64,000 nt of DNA from the NCBI GenBank assembly GCA_037176885.1, contig JAWWNJ010000028.1:124001-188000 (forward strand), given 5' to 3'. Of this stretch, positions 24,163 through 37,082 are shown in pieces (positions within the stretch are counted from its first letter, which is position 1; each line of letters begins with the position of its first letter). The stretch is from Favolaschia claudopus (Eukaryota; Basidiomycota; Agaricomycetes; Agaricales; Mycenaceae). The notes under the pieces are model-generated. The model did no database searches, was not told where the DNA came from, and worked only from the letters and a program-made list of their open reading frames with translations. A program made the position numbers and the translations under genes.

Positions 24163-25818
24163 GTTTCTAGCAGTGGGTGAAAGCGTTTACAGTAATCTCG
24201 CATTTTGTACCATTTATAGGGACGCTTGGGGGGACGCGTAGATCGGCAACTTTGACGCGAAGCCGCTTGTCATCAAACACTTCACAATTTTTATGGAACG
24301 AAACAACCGCTCGAAATGCATTATTCTCTACTTATTCGAGCTTTGCAACTCTGAACTCTGCCAGAATCAAGCGTGGATATACCAAAGTCTGCATTCTTAT
24401 TTTTGCGGGGTTCGTGGTCGCTGTGTTGACCACATTAGATGACTTGCTTGAATAGATGCAACTCGGCAATACGGATGGGCTGCGGATAGTACACGGATAT
24501 TGCACGGATAGGTGGCACCGCTACCCAGAGATGATCTTGGCGATGATTTGAGGCGACGCGGATGACTTGAATCCTGTTCTAACTGAGTAACTCGCTCGCA
24601 AACTCATACCTGCTTAGGAGGAGGAGGAGGAGGATAAATTATACTGGCACGGTCCCACAATTGGAACAGCCAGTTTACTAAGGACATTGTGACTAATAAC
24701 TATTACTAGCTAAAAATCCTTTCGTTAGCCCTTAGAGCACAATACACTACCAAGGGGGGGCGGAGACTTGTAGACAGGCGTAGAGTCCTCTGCCGTGTCT
24801 CGTGGACGCGGCCAACATGAACGGCTGAAAACCCTCGGAACTTCGAGGTAAAAAATCCCCGTACTGTCAAGGGCGGCTACGCCATCTTCAAATCTGCAGT
24901 CCCCGTGGGCGCACATGCATAAATGATCAATCATTGTTCAGTCGGATTGGAGTGGGGTGGGACAAGTAGAAATCCCGTCTGATTCTCAGCATTGGCGTCG
25001 AATAAAAGACCTCCAGTACATCGTAGCAGTATTTTGCGAGGAGAGCGGTGACCTCACGGCGTAGTATATAGTGACCCAGGTAAACCCTCCTCAACTGGTA
25101 ATCGATCCGTGGGAAACAAACTCAAATTGGGCAAATCTGGGATTTCCTGAGTATAACAAATGTCCTGGGGCACGCAAGGGGCACGTCTAGTGTCGAAAGT
25201 GGAGCTGTCAAATTCTAAATGTTGCAGCTTACTAGTGAGCCAGTGACTAGTGACTAGTGACTACTTACCGATGTTTCGCAGGGCACCCATTTGTCTGAAC
25301 TAGATTAGTAGTTGAACAAGATTCGTCACTCCTCTGTGGACAACTTGAATTACCACGACGGTTGCGACCCGCGATGGAGGCCAAGAGCGCCGCCGCTGCG
25401 TAGTACACAGATCAAATCTACATCATAGACTCAAATAAATAACAATACCTTTCCTGGCGAAGTATGCCGCTCACTGAATTGTGTCGTACTCGTCTGCACC
25501 ATGATTCTCGTTTTCGGTCTGAATCAGGCTATTTTTTGTTCGTTCATCACGAATATGGACAAGATGGTGTCCAGGTGAGGTCGAACTGAGCTGCGGGAAG
25601 CACCGGCCAAATTTGGATAGCAGTGCCAGTGGTCACCGGTGTTTGCCGAGACCACTTGCTCCCACCTCTCACCTCACAAGCAAACGAATTATCCGATATA
25701 CACCTGAGGTGATTCGCTTGCTTTCGATCCATTGCGTGGTGTTTCAGACTATACACGGCAGCCGAAGTTCATTTTCTTCAAAGTTCTGTAGACTCGCATA
25801 TCGCCCGACTCATCAACA
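24163..25818. other. Intergenic, no gene seen
   Basis: About 1.65 kb of short frames. Minor repeats: GGA repeats near 24618 and a GTGACTA repeat near 25240-25262. No domain is recognisable. Confidence 0.5.
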
Positions 25819-27069
25819 ATGTCCAACCAATTCGCGTCCAACCGCACAATCGAAATCTTGACAGCCGCAGAAAACGGGGGTTACGGTATTCTATCTCAAA
25901 CCTGGTACATATACCCCAGAATTCAAACCAAGATAAAAAATTCATTCACACAATCAGCTACGATGCGCACTGTGTCATTGGGCTCATTCGTTCGGCGGAA
26001 AGAATGAGAAGTCCTGCCATTATCCAGATGTTTCCTGTCACTCTTGCATACGGCAAAGGCCCTTTCCTGCAGTTCTGTCTCAATGCGTAAGTTCAAATTT
26101 TTCATACGGCTCAAGAAGTCGATATCCGTCTACTATTCACACGGCTTCTCCTGTCCTCCAGCGCACGCGGGGCATCGGTGCCCATCGCTGTCCATCTGGA
26201 CCACGCTACTGATGCAGAGCACCTCGAACTCGCGCTCGCCCTAGCAGAACAAGGAATCGCGTTCGACAGTATCATGGTCGATGCGAGCCACGCCGATGTA
26301 CGCCGTGGCCTTCCCTTCTTTGCACATTTAAATTTTCTCAACATTCGCTTATTATTCACTGCCTGTTCCAGACCGACGAAGAAAACATCACGATTGCACG
26401 CCCATACGTCGAGCGTGCTCGCAAATGCGGCGTTGCTGTTGAAGTTGAACTTGGCCGTTTGGAAGGAGGAGAGGCTGGACTGAGAATGATTTCAGACGCC
26501 AAACTGACAGACCCGAACAAAGCAGCTGCTTTTATCAACGGGTTTCACGCCGTGTTTTCTATGTACACAGCACCCTTATTGATCCAATCCCAGGACTGGC
26601 GCTGTAATTTTGGCTCCAAGCATCGGGAATTTGCATGGCTCGTACATCAACCCACCGAATTTTCGTCAAGGAATGTATGTATGCTCAAAACTCGCACATA
26701 AACAGCAGTAGACTGACTTCGTTACTCACGGATCTGTAGTCTCAAAGATCTGCATAATACTTTTGCGGGGAAAATTCCGCTGTGTTTGCATGGCACAGAT
26801 GAACTCCCAGACGAGCTTTTTGTTGAATGCATCAAAAATGGGATTAGCAAGGTAATCAATCCGTCGGTGTCCCTTCAGCGAGCGCTAAAATCAACCATGT
26901 TCTGGCGTAGATTAACGTTAACAGCTGGGGACGCGACCCGTACGCTAAAGCCCTAGCAGCCGCTCTCAAAACAAAATCGTTTCCGGAGGCGGTGGAGGAA
27001 GCAACAGAAGTTTTTGCTCGAGTCTGCGACCGCTTTTTCAAAGTGTTCGACTCGGCGGGTAGAGCGTAG
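25819..27069 (+). CDS. Class II (zinc) ketose-bisphosphate aldolase family protein
   Basis: Seven exons: 25819-25904, 25958-26086, 26162-26297, 26372-26541, 26594-26674, 26740-26851 and 26911-27069. Their sum is 873 nt, 290 residues. Cytosolic TIM-barrel enzyme catalysing aldol cleavage of a phosphorylated ketose. Motifs: SNQFASNRTIEILTAAENGG; AVHLDHATDAEHLELAL (zinc His and Asp); DSIMVDASHAD; VEVELGRLEGGEAG (Glu); TGAVILAPSIGNLHGSY; PLCLHGTDELPDELF (zinc His); ISKINVNSWGRDPYAKAL. At 290 residues it is shorter than the glycolytic yeast-type FBA1 (about 360) and closer in size to the GatY/KbaY-like branch, so the exact sugar is uncertain. All metal-binding positions are present. Confidence 0.88.
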
Positions 27070-27346
27070 TGCAAGTTCCTAGATGCCATGTCGATTATAT
27101 CGAGATCTGGATTGCTTTCTAATTTAGTATGACTTGACACCGCAGCTCGTTACTGAGTTCAACCGGAATCGACTTTTCAAATCGACGAAAGGCAGATTTT
27201 TTTCTGTGATAAAGTTCGATCTGGCGTTGACATGAAACCTCTTTCCACCTGTACCTCATACAAATATCTGTTCATAGATCGCAGCCTAAATTTGTGATAA
27301 TTCCGCAATTCCTTCCCGGGTACTTATTCAACGCCCACAAAAGAAA

Positions 27347-29334
27347 TTATGATGTTGCCTTCGCCTTCCACGCATCACCGATAGGACATCCTTGGATCTC
27401 CTCCGCCATTTTCATGATCTGCTCGTGGCCCTCTGCGATGTTGTCATTTTGGTTGCTTGCGAGTTCCAAATCGCCCTAGACCGGGAACTCACCTTTTTCA
27501 TACCGAAGGGGTCCCTAAAAACGCGTGTCAGATCGAGGAAATAGATGGCTGGATAAAGGAAATAAGGTAGACTGACGACTTCCTGAATCCTATATCCTTC
27601 ACATCGATACTCGGGACGAGGAATGTCGTCGTGGAAGCCCACTACAACTAAGAAACGATCTAGCAGGTAGCCTCCTAAGCCACGGCCACGAGGTTTATAC
27701 CACGGTTTTGACGGATACCTGAATGAAGCGATATATTGAGGCAGGAATGATTGAATGAGTACTACGGTTAACACACGTACTTCGTTGGATGCAAAAGAGG
27801 CGCCGGCTGCCCCGCGTGTATCTTCGGCATATCAACCTGACAGATCGCGAAAGGTTTCCGACGCGGTAAAAGGAGATAGCGTTCGACGCATGCGAACAGA
27901 CCCATGGTAGCGTCGATGATATATTTCGCGTAACCCGGCGCCTTAGGTTGCCTGCGAACATCATGAATTTACTTCTAAGAGTTTCGGTTGACAGTCTGAG
28001 TCTGACTGACATCATGGCAATCCGCACGCGATCCTCGAGCATCGAGTGTGTGAGGGTTTGGAAAAACGGGCGCAACGCCTTGGGGACCATGAAGAGCAGC
28101 TCCTCTGTGGTGTAGTTTGCAACGTCGTGATTGGTCTGCGCAGGGACCATATGCTCTTCTTCATAGTTCTATTGAATGATTAGATACTGTACTATGCGGC
28201 GTGGCGAAACATAGCCCTCACCTGTAACCACGCTCGATATTCCTCCTCGGTAGCTGCGGGATCGTGATAGAGGAAACACATCAGGAGCAACACAAACCGC
28301 CGAACCTGGTATATTCTTGATGTTCATTTTTCTTCCCACTTCTGACCAATAGATGAAAGCGCCCTGAATGATATTAGCTGCGCCTCAAACTACCAGCGGC
28401 CGTGATGGAACTTGCTTGACGTTCGAGCGGAGAAAGTGCACGCCAACCGTATTGAGCCGCCCATGCCTGGAAGTTAAACATCAACCAATACGTACATCGA
28501 AGTCGCCGATCAATCAATGCTAACCTGGGGCTCAAATGCGAAGAGGCCGAGTGTGTAGAGATAGTCGTCATTTGACTGGTGCTCGGTCAGTCGGCCTGAT
28601 TCAATATACAATTGAAACAAACTGACGATTTTGTACCTGGAATGGAGCCAATTGACACGGGCGAGGGCGATAGATGCTCGGGGGTCGTCAATTGGGTCCC
28701 CTGGGTTTGCGGTAACTAGTCTGCCAGCAAGGGGACAAGCCATCCAAGTTGCTATGAGATGCAATAAGTGGGAGTATATATGTTTTGGAAGGACAGTCAC
28801 CGACCTATGAGGATTTCCGTCTTCGTGACCACACATTAGTTTGGGCAGAAAGAGAGCTGAGGTGACTCACATCGCCATAGCGCTTGGCTACAAGAGGCTG
28901 GGATGCCAACTGCTTTGTATCGAGCAAAAGTTTAGATATAGTCGGCTGTGAGCTTCGTTAGTAAACATAGTTCACAGAGGTCCTTGAAATACAGACAATC
29001 GCGTATGTTTTGAAAAGGGCGAAAGCTAAGGAGTACTCTCCCAATGTCGGCATGTCCCACAAGAAGGACAGCTTCAAAATTAGCAATCCGTGAGCGGCGA
29101 TTGGCGCAAACTTCCAACTTCCAATGGCTTCACCTGCATGATTTCCTGCGCCTCTTCCGGCGTCAGGGAGTTGGCGCGGAACTTGGCAGAGTATTTCTTG
29201 TGAATAGCATTGTACCGCCGCCACCGAAGCGATCTGACGAGGCCGAGATAGACGAGCGCCGCAGCCAAGAACACCGACGACTTGGGGTAGAGAGACAGGA
29301 GCCAAGGAAAGCGATCGAGCAACGAGGTGGTCAT
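27347..29334 (-). CDS. ER-bound oxygenase, mpaB/rubber-oxygenase domain (DUF2236)
   Basis: Heme-type oxygenase family including MpaB of the mycophenolic acid pathway and latex-clearing Lcp. The start ATG at 29334 gives an N-terminal membrane anchor (LLDRFPWLLSLYPKSSVFLA, then LVYLGLV) followed by WRRYNAIHKKYSAKF and LTPEEAQEIM. Multi-exon body motifs: PTLGEYSLAFALFKTYAI; WMACPLAGRLVTANPGDP; DPRASIALARVNWLHSRYKI; NDDYLYTLGLFAFEP; YGWRALSPLERQA; AFIYWSEVGRKMNI; EEEHMVPAQTNHDVANYTTE; MLEDRVRIAMM. The tail, after an intron, is EGHEQIMKMAEEIQGCPIG..WKAKATS, ending at 27347. Acidic and His residues expected of the family (DDPRASIALARVNWLH) are seen. Substrate unknown; no biosynthetic backbone gene lies nearby. 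Confidence 0.88.
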
Positions 29335-30693
29335 GGTACGGGACTAAAAGGTGTGAGAATGAAATCCTTCGCGCATAGCCCCAGGGTCCAGCGCGTGAAG
29401 TATATGGTACGGTATACGCTGTAAGCACGTAGTGCTACGCGGCGCGCGCTCGGGTTCTGCCGAATTCAATGTTGATCACTGGCAGAAGTCACCAAACGTT
29501 CACCAGTGCTTCACCGCTTCACCCACGGGCAAACTTGAAAGCAATGGAAAGCCCAAACTTGACCTTGCAACATCGCCCAGAACAAGAAACTCGAGCCGTG
29601 TCGGGAGCGAGAAATCTCGACGTCACTATCTAGTCTCTAGGTTCTTGAACCTGGAGGACCGACTCGCCGACACCTCTGCTAGTGCCACTGGGTGTCGGTT
29701 TCTCCAATTTCTCCCTCCCTTCCATCACCGGCGCCGCAAACAGTTGGTCAAGAGAACAAGTTGATTCCATGGCCGCTCTCTGCGTTAGGAACACCGACCG
29801 AAATCGAGCTAGCAAAAGATCCACGTCTTAATGCTCTGGCCCTCTGGCTAGCAAATGTGCTGCGAGGGTGGTACTGTGGCAGGACCAGGCTAGTATCCTG
29901 AATCAGCTTGTGTTTGCATCGGGGCTGTGACTATAATTTGAGGCGCTGGGTTCGAAGGAGGCGATTCGGAAGGAAACTGACTAGTGGTTCTTATACTGGC
30001 ATCTCATCCTTACGTCGCCTGCTTTGGCGCATTGCACCATGAAACACTCTGGAAGAGCTCTAAGATTAGCCTTTCGCTACATGGATCTAAGGCGTCTTCA
30101 CTAGCTTCACTCCGCAGCTGGCTCTACTCGCCCTTCCCTTCCACATCATCTAAGGGGCTCGGAAGCCGCTCTGCTATTCCAAGTCTGCAGCGGGCCCTCA
30201 TGCCCTTCCTTAATGATAGCTCTGAAAATATGTCTCCATGAATTCACCGGCGCGGCCGAGACATGCCCACTCTTGATAACCCGAGGAACTTTCCTGATGA
30301 CCAACGCTCCGGTGAGCTGGCACTTGGGTTCCCCAAAGCACATGAGCTCGCAGTAATTGTGCAGCATCGTTGCGCATGATCCCCAACGGACCCGAGTTTC
30401 GGCACACGAATCGTCGTCGACAGAATCCCGCTAATCGTTCGCGCTCGCGGAAATTGTAGCGGCCTAGAGTATCGTGCTTTTATTTGTATCCCTGGCAAAT
30501 GGCTGAACTCCGATCCCCAAAATTGCTGTCTCGGACACGAGTCGCTGCTCGTGATGAAATACGAGTGCAATGGAAAAATATCCGGCTATTCAGCGAAGAA
30601 GTGCTACCACAATATGGACAAAGTAGTTTAGATTATCTCGAACGAATATAAATAGTTGAAGACTGTGCCGATTTCACAACTGGCACTCCGATC
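29335..30693. other. Intergenic, no gene supported
   Basis: About 1.36 kb, including the oxygenase promoter and the 3' end of the MYND gene. A minus-strand open stretch near 30240-30570 has no recognisable domain and no clear start, so it is left unannotated. Confidence 0.45.
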
Positions 30694-31827
30694 TTAGTAC
30701 TCCGTTTTGTGGCAAAATTGCTTGTGGGGTGCGCCGGCAATATTATTCGTCCAATCCATGCGCTGGTGCTCCGACGAGCACTATCGTATACATCAGCAAT
30801 CGAACTCTCCAAGATACAGAACCGCACGAACATATCGAACTGTTTGGCACCTACAAGCAAAGCGAAACAAATTCAGGAACTCCCGCCACTACACTTGTCG
30901 TGAAATGATACTTTACCTGCCACACGCTTTCAATTTCTTCTCCGTCCGCTCGTTGCAGGTCGGGAGGCCGCAGACGTCCCAATTCCTGTACATCCTGCGG
31001 ACGATTCTAAACTCCTCGTCCCTCTCTGCTTGATTAGAGAAAAAGTTCTTCATGCGCTCGCTAACGTCTCCCAAGAATTGCCCTCTATACCGGCGGCTCC
31101 ATCTGAGAAAGAAAGGCAGCAATTTCCCTTGCGTTTCACGGGAAATAACAGTTTCGCGGTCCTTGACCTTGATAAAGTGCGTGCAAAGCGTGTTCAGGAC
31201 CTGGACCGCATTCGCTGCTGCAGAGATATAGTGCTGTCGCTCTTCATCGCAGACATTCCTTCTCGAAGCAGCCATCTTTCCTTCCCATCTCGGGGCTGCG
31301 TCGGCCAATCTATCAGCAAGAAGTTGAGGCAGCTGCTTTCCAGGCGCAGCGATCGGTTTGTTGGATCGAAGATACTTGCCCACGTATGGGATATGCTGGA
31401 CGGCGACGAGCATTTCTGCCCACGCATTGTGGGCAGAGAAAGTGAATGCCATCTCATGCTCTTCCAGAGTCTGCATGTCGGTAGGAACGGGAAGATTGAA
31501 GAGCTTGTCGATAGTTGCTGGAAGGTAGAGAGCGCAGAATCGCGAGTTGATGATGTCTTGCTGGGGTTCCGATTCTTCAGCATTTCTGTGCAACTTGGAG
31601 GAATTAGCCTCATGAGCTTGCGGCGCAGCTTCCTTGACATACGTAGACCATCAACCGTTCGTGCCTCGTAAATTCTTGCCCGTCTGGCAAGTTTCGATTA
31701 GGGTAGATGCTGTGCTTCAGACCTGTGGCTTGTTGGAAGGGTGAACGCGTAGAGATACATAAGATGTACCCAGCAAAACTGCAAAGTCATCCGACCACAA
31801 CAAATCCTGAATCGGTTGGGCAGCCAT
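30694..31827 (-). CDS. MYND-type zinc-finger protein
   Basis: Five exons: 31770-31827, 31643-31722, 30917-31593, 30832-30850 and 30694-30780. The sum is 921 nt, 306 residues. It starts MAAQPIQDLLWSDDFAVLLG. The middle is helical, without a known catalytic domain. The C-terminal MYND finger is WDVCGLPTCNERTEKKLKAC followed by GRCQTVRYCSSEHQRMDW and HKQFC, matching C-x2-3-C...C-x2-C...YCS.EHQ..DW..HK..C. The finger is assembled from three exons, one only 19 nt. MYND domains bind short proline-containing peptides, so a protein-interaction or regulatory role is likely. The N-terminal region is not recognised. Confidence 0.82.
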
Positions 31828-31935
31828 GAGTGGCGAGAGCAAAAGGTTACACTCAGTTTACGGCATGTCGACACGTGCAAATTCGATGCATGAAAAACTT
31901 TGCCAGTACATATAGGCGAATAAAGCGCGTTTTAT

Positions 31936-33591
31936 TCATACATCCTGTTTCCGACTGGGTATCTTGTCTTTCTGCTCCTCCGAACGGAAAGACATCTTTT
32001 GCGATTCAATAGCAGTATCGCTGACAGCGAACTCCCCCGACTCCAGCTCGAGGTCGATGTGTTGACTCGGACTAGGCATGAAACGAGGGGGACCTCGGCT
32101 GACGGATTCATCATAATTGCTAGTGGGCACATTACCTGGCGGCGTGCGCTGCGTGCCGAGAACCAAATGTTGAATGGCTGTGTGTAGCAATGAGCCTCGC
32201 TCGCAATTCAAGCCAGAACGTACCGATCAAAACCACAGCCAGAGGTAATGAGGATGCTGCACCGCTGGAGAAAACCTGCGCGAACTCCAGCACCACCCAT
32301 CTGAAAGCTCGGGGTGAGGGTGTGCTCTGGAGGAAGGAGGAGGACCCACAGATTGACGAGGAAAACAACGAAGAAATACAGTAGCCCGTCGCGCAATATG
32401 TACCGAGCAAATTTGGACAAACGTCTGAAAAAGCGGGTGTTAAAAAGACACGTTAGAACAAGCGTAAAGCTTACATGACTCCAAGAACTCGAGCGGCAGA
32501 CACGATATAAAATGTGGCCGTCACACAAGCAATCAAATCGAAAGCCATATGAGTACTATAATAGACTATATTCCAGTCGGGCTGAGATTGGCGTCAACGC
32601 TGATAGATTGCGAAGCGGCTAACCAACGCACCTCCCCAGGATGAAGCACCTTCCCTTTGCAACTATTGGCCGTCAGATTGAAGGAATCATTGTATAATGA
32701 CGGAATCAACGTACGCTCCCTGCAGCAGGAGGGAGAAGATTAGAATGCTGGACAGTCGTACAGCGCATCAACCCGTACCTGGTTAAAGTAAGGCTGGCAC
32801 ATAGGGAATGTGTTAGCTTGTTGGTGCCGATTTGAGCAAAAAAACACATACATCGCGCTAGGTAGATTTCAAGAGGTTAGCACATGCTCTGAGGGCCAAG
32901 AGTTGGCGCGTACATGGTATACAATCCCAAAAGTCTGTATCGGGAAACCAAGCAGCATAATGGCTCCCAATCCCACTCGGACGACATTGGAGCGGCCCGA
33001 TATTGCAATGGTCCTGGATCAAAATGAGTCCGTGATGTGCGAGCTAGTGTAGTACATACCTGATATATACGAGGACTTGAACGGCCATTCCAGCTAGGAC
33101 TACGAATGCCATGAGACATGATTCTGCTTGAGAGGAAAAAGACTCACGAGCCGTAACATTAGGAAATAAATATAAGTGTTTACATGACACTGGAGTGTAG
33201 CCTCGCGAGAAGGCATCTATAACCACCGCGATTAATGCCGTTTGAGATGCAGTAGAATTTGCTCAAAGTACTCACTATAGCCATTAAAAATAAGGGACAT
33301 GATAGACATATAACGTGCAACGGCGTAGAAAAAGCACAGTGCGCTGAGCCTCCGCCGGACCCACTGCTTTTTGTACAGCGCTAACGTAGCAGGGATGGTC
33401 TGAATTACATCGCCTCCAGCCAAGGTGAGAGACCTGTTCATCACATGAGTTGGCGTCTGCTGGAAAGTATTGGTGCCATACACGATCCGGAATACGGCCG
33501 ACCTGTCCAACGTAGCCATGAAAGCAGACTCTGGGGGGAAAGCAAGCGCGTTTGTCGAGTTGAAGAGTATATGTATCAACTTTTTCGCCAA
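31936..33591 (-). CDS. Basidiomycete 7-TM membrane protein of unknown function
   Basis: Multi-exon gene for a polytopic membrane protein. Proposed start MAKKLIHILFNSTNALAF at 33591; an upstream exon (33600-33850) in another frame cannot be excluded. Segments in order: VYGTNTFQQTPTHVMNRSLT; GDVIQTIPATLALYKKQWVR; LSALCFFYAVARYMSIMSLI; CLMAFVVLAGMAVQVLVYIR; IAISGRSNVVRVGLGAIMLL; GFPIQTFGIVYHVR; RYILRDGLLYFFVVFLVNLWV; LEFAQVFSSGAASSLPLAVV; AIQHLVLGTQR. A hydrophilic cytoplasmic tail follows, ending RSEEQKDKIPSRKQDV. The pattern matches a family common in mushroom genomes with about seven spans and a conserved FSSGAASSLPLA segment. Receptor function has not been shown. Confidence 0.7.
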
Positions 33592-34159
33592 TCTTCATGC
33601 CATATGTCCAAATGCGAAGCCTCACGGCAGAAAATCCCCAACGCTGGCTGTAAGGCTGCCAACAAGAGAAGCGCGAAGTGAAAGATGCAGAAGAAAAGAA
33701 GGCAACGTTGGGATATAATGACGTAAGGCCGCTGAACATTGCAAATTCATGCTGATTGCCGTTCGAGTCTACCAACGAGCTGACCTTCCGCGGTCCAACA
33801 GTTGTTCCAGCGGCGCCTTTGGCCAGCAGCGAACCCGACGTCTCAAACTGTAAACAACATGAGAGTCAACTCCCAAGTGGTTTTTTGCGTTGCGGAATGG
33901 ATGCTTGCATTCGAATACTGTGTACTCAAGCTATCGATTTAGGAATTTCACTGGCACCTGTACCCGGTTCGGTCAAACATCGGGGTCGGCAGTTGCGGCA
34001 GTTGTTGCCCAGTTTCTCAAGCGTTCGTCGGTTGAACGTGACGGGCATTTGAGTTACTACATTTTATGTTCAAGTAAGGCCTAACAAATACACAAAGAAG
34101 GTTCTGTTTCACTATGTTCAACGCACCAAGACACACTAAACCCTAAACCCCGCTCCCTG
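33592..34159. other. Short intergenic or upstream exon region
   Basis: Minus-strand reading 33600-33850 is open (GTTVGPRKVSSLVDSNGNQHEFAM, partial) and may be an untranslated or alternative first exon of the 7-TM gene. Two CCCTAAA-like units near 34138-34150 lie in the EPL1 3' region. Confidence 0.35.
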
Positions 34160-36880
34160 TCATGATTCGCTTGTCCGAGAAGACGAACTGCTTGCAAGCG
34201 GCGACGCCACCACTGGTTGGTTCGTCAAGGGCGACGGCCGCGCTGGTGTACGAGAAGAGGCGAGTTTCAATGTCATACTGCTTGCATTCAGCGGAACGTA
34301 CGCGGGCCCCGCCGTACGCGCTCCATTTGTCTGTAGAGGATGCGATGGTGGCGCGGGCGATGACTGCGGCTGCCGGGCGCTGTGACCATTCACATTGACA
34401 GAAGCGGATACAGCAGCGCCACCCTTGACAGCATCGCCATTGGCGGTGGGTATAATGGAGTTCGAGTTCTGAGGTAGCGTGCCGTTCAGGCGCGGTCGTG
34501 AGGGAGCTGCAGAGGCCGTAGGAGTCCCGGGCTGTGGGGAGATGTTCTCTTGGGATTTCGGAGGCGCAGGATAGGCGGTTGGGGCACGAACAGGAGGGCT
34601 TTCTGTCTTTTTGGGCACCGCAGGAGAGGGAGGCGGACGCATTGGCGCCTGCATGCGTGGGTGGGAAGCTGGGTTTTGTGACGGACTGCTGACAGGTGTC
34701 GGCTTTTGAGGTGAGGGGCGAGCAGATGAGCTGGGGCGAGGCCGGAGTGGATAAACTGTGATACCCTCCGCCTCGAGATATTGGGACAATGAAGGATGTT
34801 CGTAGACTTGTTGGATGAGCGAGACATTCGCAAGCATTTGATCTGGGAGAATTCGGAAGTCGCGACCATCCTTCAACTGCACCGTGAGTGATAGGTCAGG
34901 AATGAGGGTAGCCTCTTCCTTTGTCGCCCAGGCCAAACGCTGCGTAAGGTACCTTGGTTATGTAGGGTCAACACATGCCAGACTCGAAGGAGGGCACATA
35001 AAGCTACCTTGTATCCCATTCATCAACAAGCTCACGATTCTCCTCGGAAGGCGTTGAGTCTGCGTCGAATCGCCACTGCCCTTGCAGACGCGATACGGTC
35101 TCCTCGTCGAGGTCATCCTCCGCATGTTGACGGTGATTACGCAATTGAGAGAGGTAAGGATGCCCAGTACTCCGACGATCCAACATGCGACGACCACCGC
35201 GACCATAGCGCAAGCGGATAGAGTGACCGCTCCTCCCCGACATGGATCCGTCCGCGTCCGTGTCCGGCGGAGGATGGGATGGAGGAGGATCTACCCACAA
35301 CTTCTCCGCACGCGGAACAAGAGGCGTCTGGTATGGATCCTAGAGTATTCGTTGAGAGATGCCACTGAAGCATCCAAAAAGAAATTTACCTCGATACTGT
35401 CGACCAAATTGTTCTCTTTGATTAGCTGTGATTCCCGTTGCATGCCCTTTACGATCTCATGCTGAAGGGCAGCACACCGCACTGATGGCAATACAGCCTG
35501 TCCGCCGAGGGCAGCCGAAGGTGTCGCAGGATGGCTGGGAGGCAGTACCTTGACCTTGGGGAACCTGAAGGGCCCGCATGAACAGCAAGAAGAGGAGTAG
35601 GGAGACAGGACATACGAAGCTCGATGGCTTTTGCTCTTCCTCGGTTTATCGAGAAGCCGTTCTTCGTCTGCCTTGGTGATAAGGTTGGGAAACTTGCGTA
35701 GCATGTCAGCCATCGGTTGTCGAACGTTCCATACATTCTGCGAATGTACGGCTGCCTCTTGCTTGGTCTTCTCGCGAACAAATAGTGCGGTGGCGACATC
35801 CATAGCTTGCGACAGATTCTGGTCGAGTTGCGCAAGTTTATCTCCACTGTTCGCAGCCTGGCCCGAACGCGTCTTGCGCACAGGCTTGTTGTCGCGGTGG
35901 CGGAAGCAAACATAAACCTCGTTCTCGAAATCACCTTCGTCAAACTGGAAAAGATCAATGGTCGTGAGACGGCAGAGAAAGAGGTACTTGCGTTGAGGGT
36001 AGGTCGTAGTTGGCGACCATTGGCATTGGCACGTCTCTGCTTCCAGTGGGGGAAAATGGTGCGGGCGATTCGCACGAGAAGGGCAGGAGGGGGTACCCAC
36101 GACGGAGCCACGTATGAAGCAAAAACATCCGGAGGCAAGGGTTCCAAGAAGAAATGCTCGTAAAGGGAGAAATCAGGACTGTCGTCTTCAAGAACCTACA
36201 ACCAGCATTAAATTGCGCGACAAGTATGACTAGTGTTGTATTGTCACCTTTCGGTCTGTAAGCTTTTCCAAAACACCCATCACAAATTCGAACTCGTCTT
36301 CCGAGATAGAGACTGGAACACCGATCTCGGGCGATTTATCCTTCCCTTTTCGCACAGCGCGAGCTCCCTGAGCACTGGTACCTTCTCCACGTGCCGCCTG
36401 ATTATTTTTGTCGAGCCACTGCTTGTCCATCTCGTCGATGTAGTAATTGTAGTCCTGCTCGACGAGGCCATTAATGCAGGCCTCCTCCACAGTTTGCGTC
36501 GTTTTGAGATATGAGGCAGGGTCCTTCCACTTGCCAGGAGGATAGAGTTCTTCATAGTTATCGACAGCGCTGATAGAACCCGGCGTTGGAATGAAGACTG
36601 CTTTGGTGGCGAGTGCAGCTTGAAGGTGGTGTTCCTGAAAAGGTTGTTATGTAAGCGACCCGCGGGACACACAGCCACTAGGCGTGGAGGAAGCTGATTG
36701 GCTCACATTGCCCTCGTTAATATCGACGTCGGCGACCGCCATTTGGGCCGCATTTTCGTCCTCCAGGTCGTCGAGGCATTCAGAGTCCGGTGGCAAGTCG
36801 CCCTTGTAGATTTTGAGGGAATATTTGATGCCACATCGCGCGCGATTTTTCTTTTGAGGCAGGAGGACGCGAGGAGCCAT
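34160..36880 (-). CDS. EPL1: Enhancer of polycomb-like protein (EPL1), NuA4 acetyltransferase subunit
   Basis: Nuclear scaffold of the NuA4/piccolo histone H4/H2A acetyltransferase, which holds Esa1, Yng2 and Eaf6. The start ATG at 36880 reads MAPRVLLPQKKNRARCGIKY, then SLKIYKGD, the EPcA beginning. Exons continue EHHLQAALATKAVFIPTPGS; YEELYPPGKWKDPASYLKTT; EDYNYYIDE-type helix (VEQDYNYYIDEMDKQWLDKN); ISEDEFEFVMGVLEKLTD; SLYEHFFLEPLPPDVFASY. Next come FENEVYVCFRHRDNKPVRKT, RRTRSGQAA and a coiled region (REKTKQEAAVHSQNVW). The tail is long, Pro/Ser-rich and disordered, as is usual in fungi, and ends at 34160. About six exons with standard introns. The only other name I considered is metazoan EPC1/2, the same family. 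Confidence 0.92.
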
Positions 36881-37082
36881 AGGACGTCGGCGAAGCCAGA
36901 AAAAAAGGACGCGTAGAGTGGAAATGAAATTGGCGAGGAAAGAAAAACGGAAATTCGCGGTGGGTGGCGGCTTGAACGCGTGTCGCCAGTCTGCCTCCTG
37001 TGTTTACGACGAAGTCACAAGTGTGACTCGTGGGAATTGGCGGGCCCGAAAGCGCGTTTGATGGGTGATGCAGGCGCCTAAA

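Noticed and set aside
30244..30570. 108-codon minus-strand frame between the oxygenase and MYND genes
   Set aside because: No domain, overlapping equally long frames in other phases, and no evidence of conservation.
34130..34160. CCCTAAACCC telomere-like motif
   Set aside because: Only two units, located in the 3' region of EPL1 among unique sequence; too short to be an interstitial telomere.
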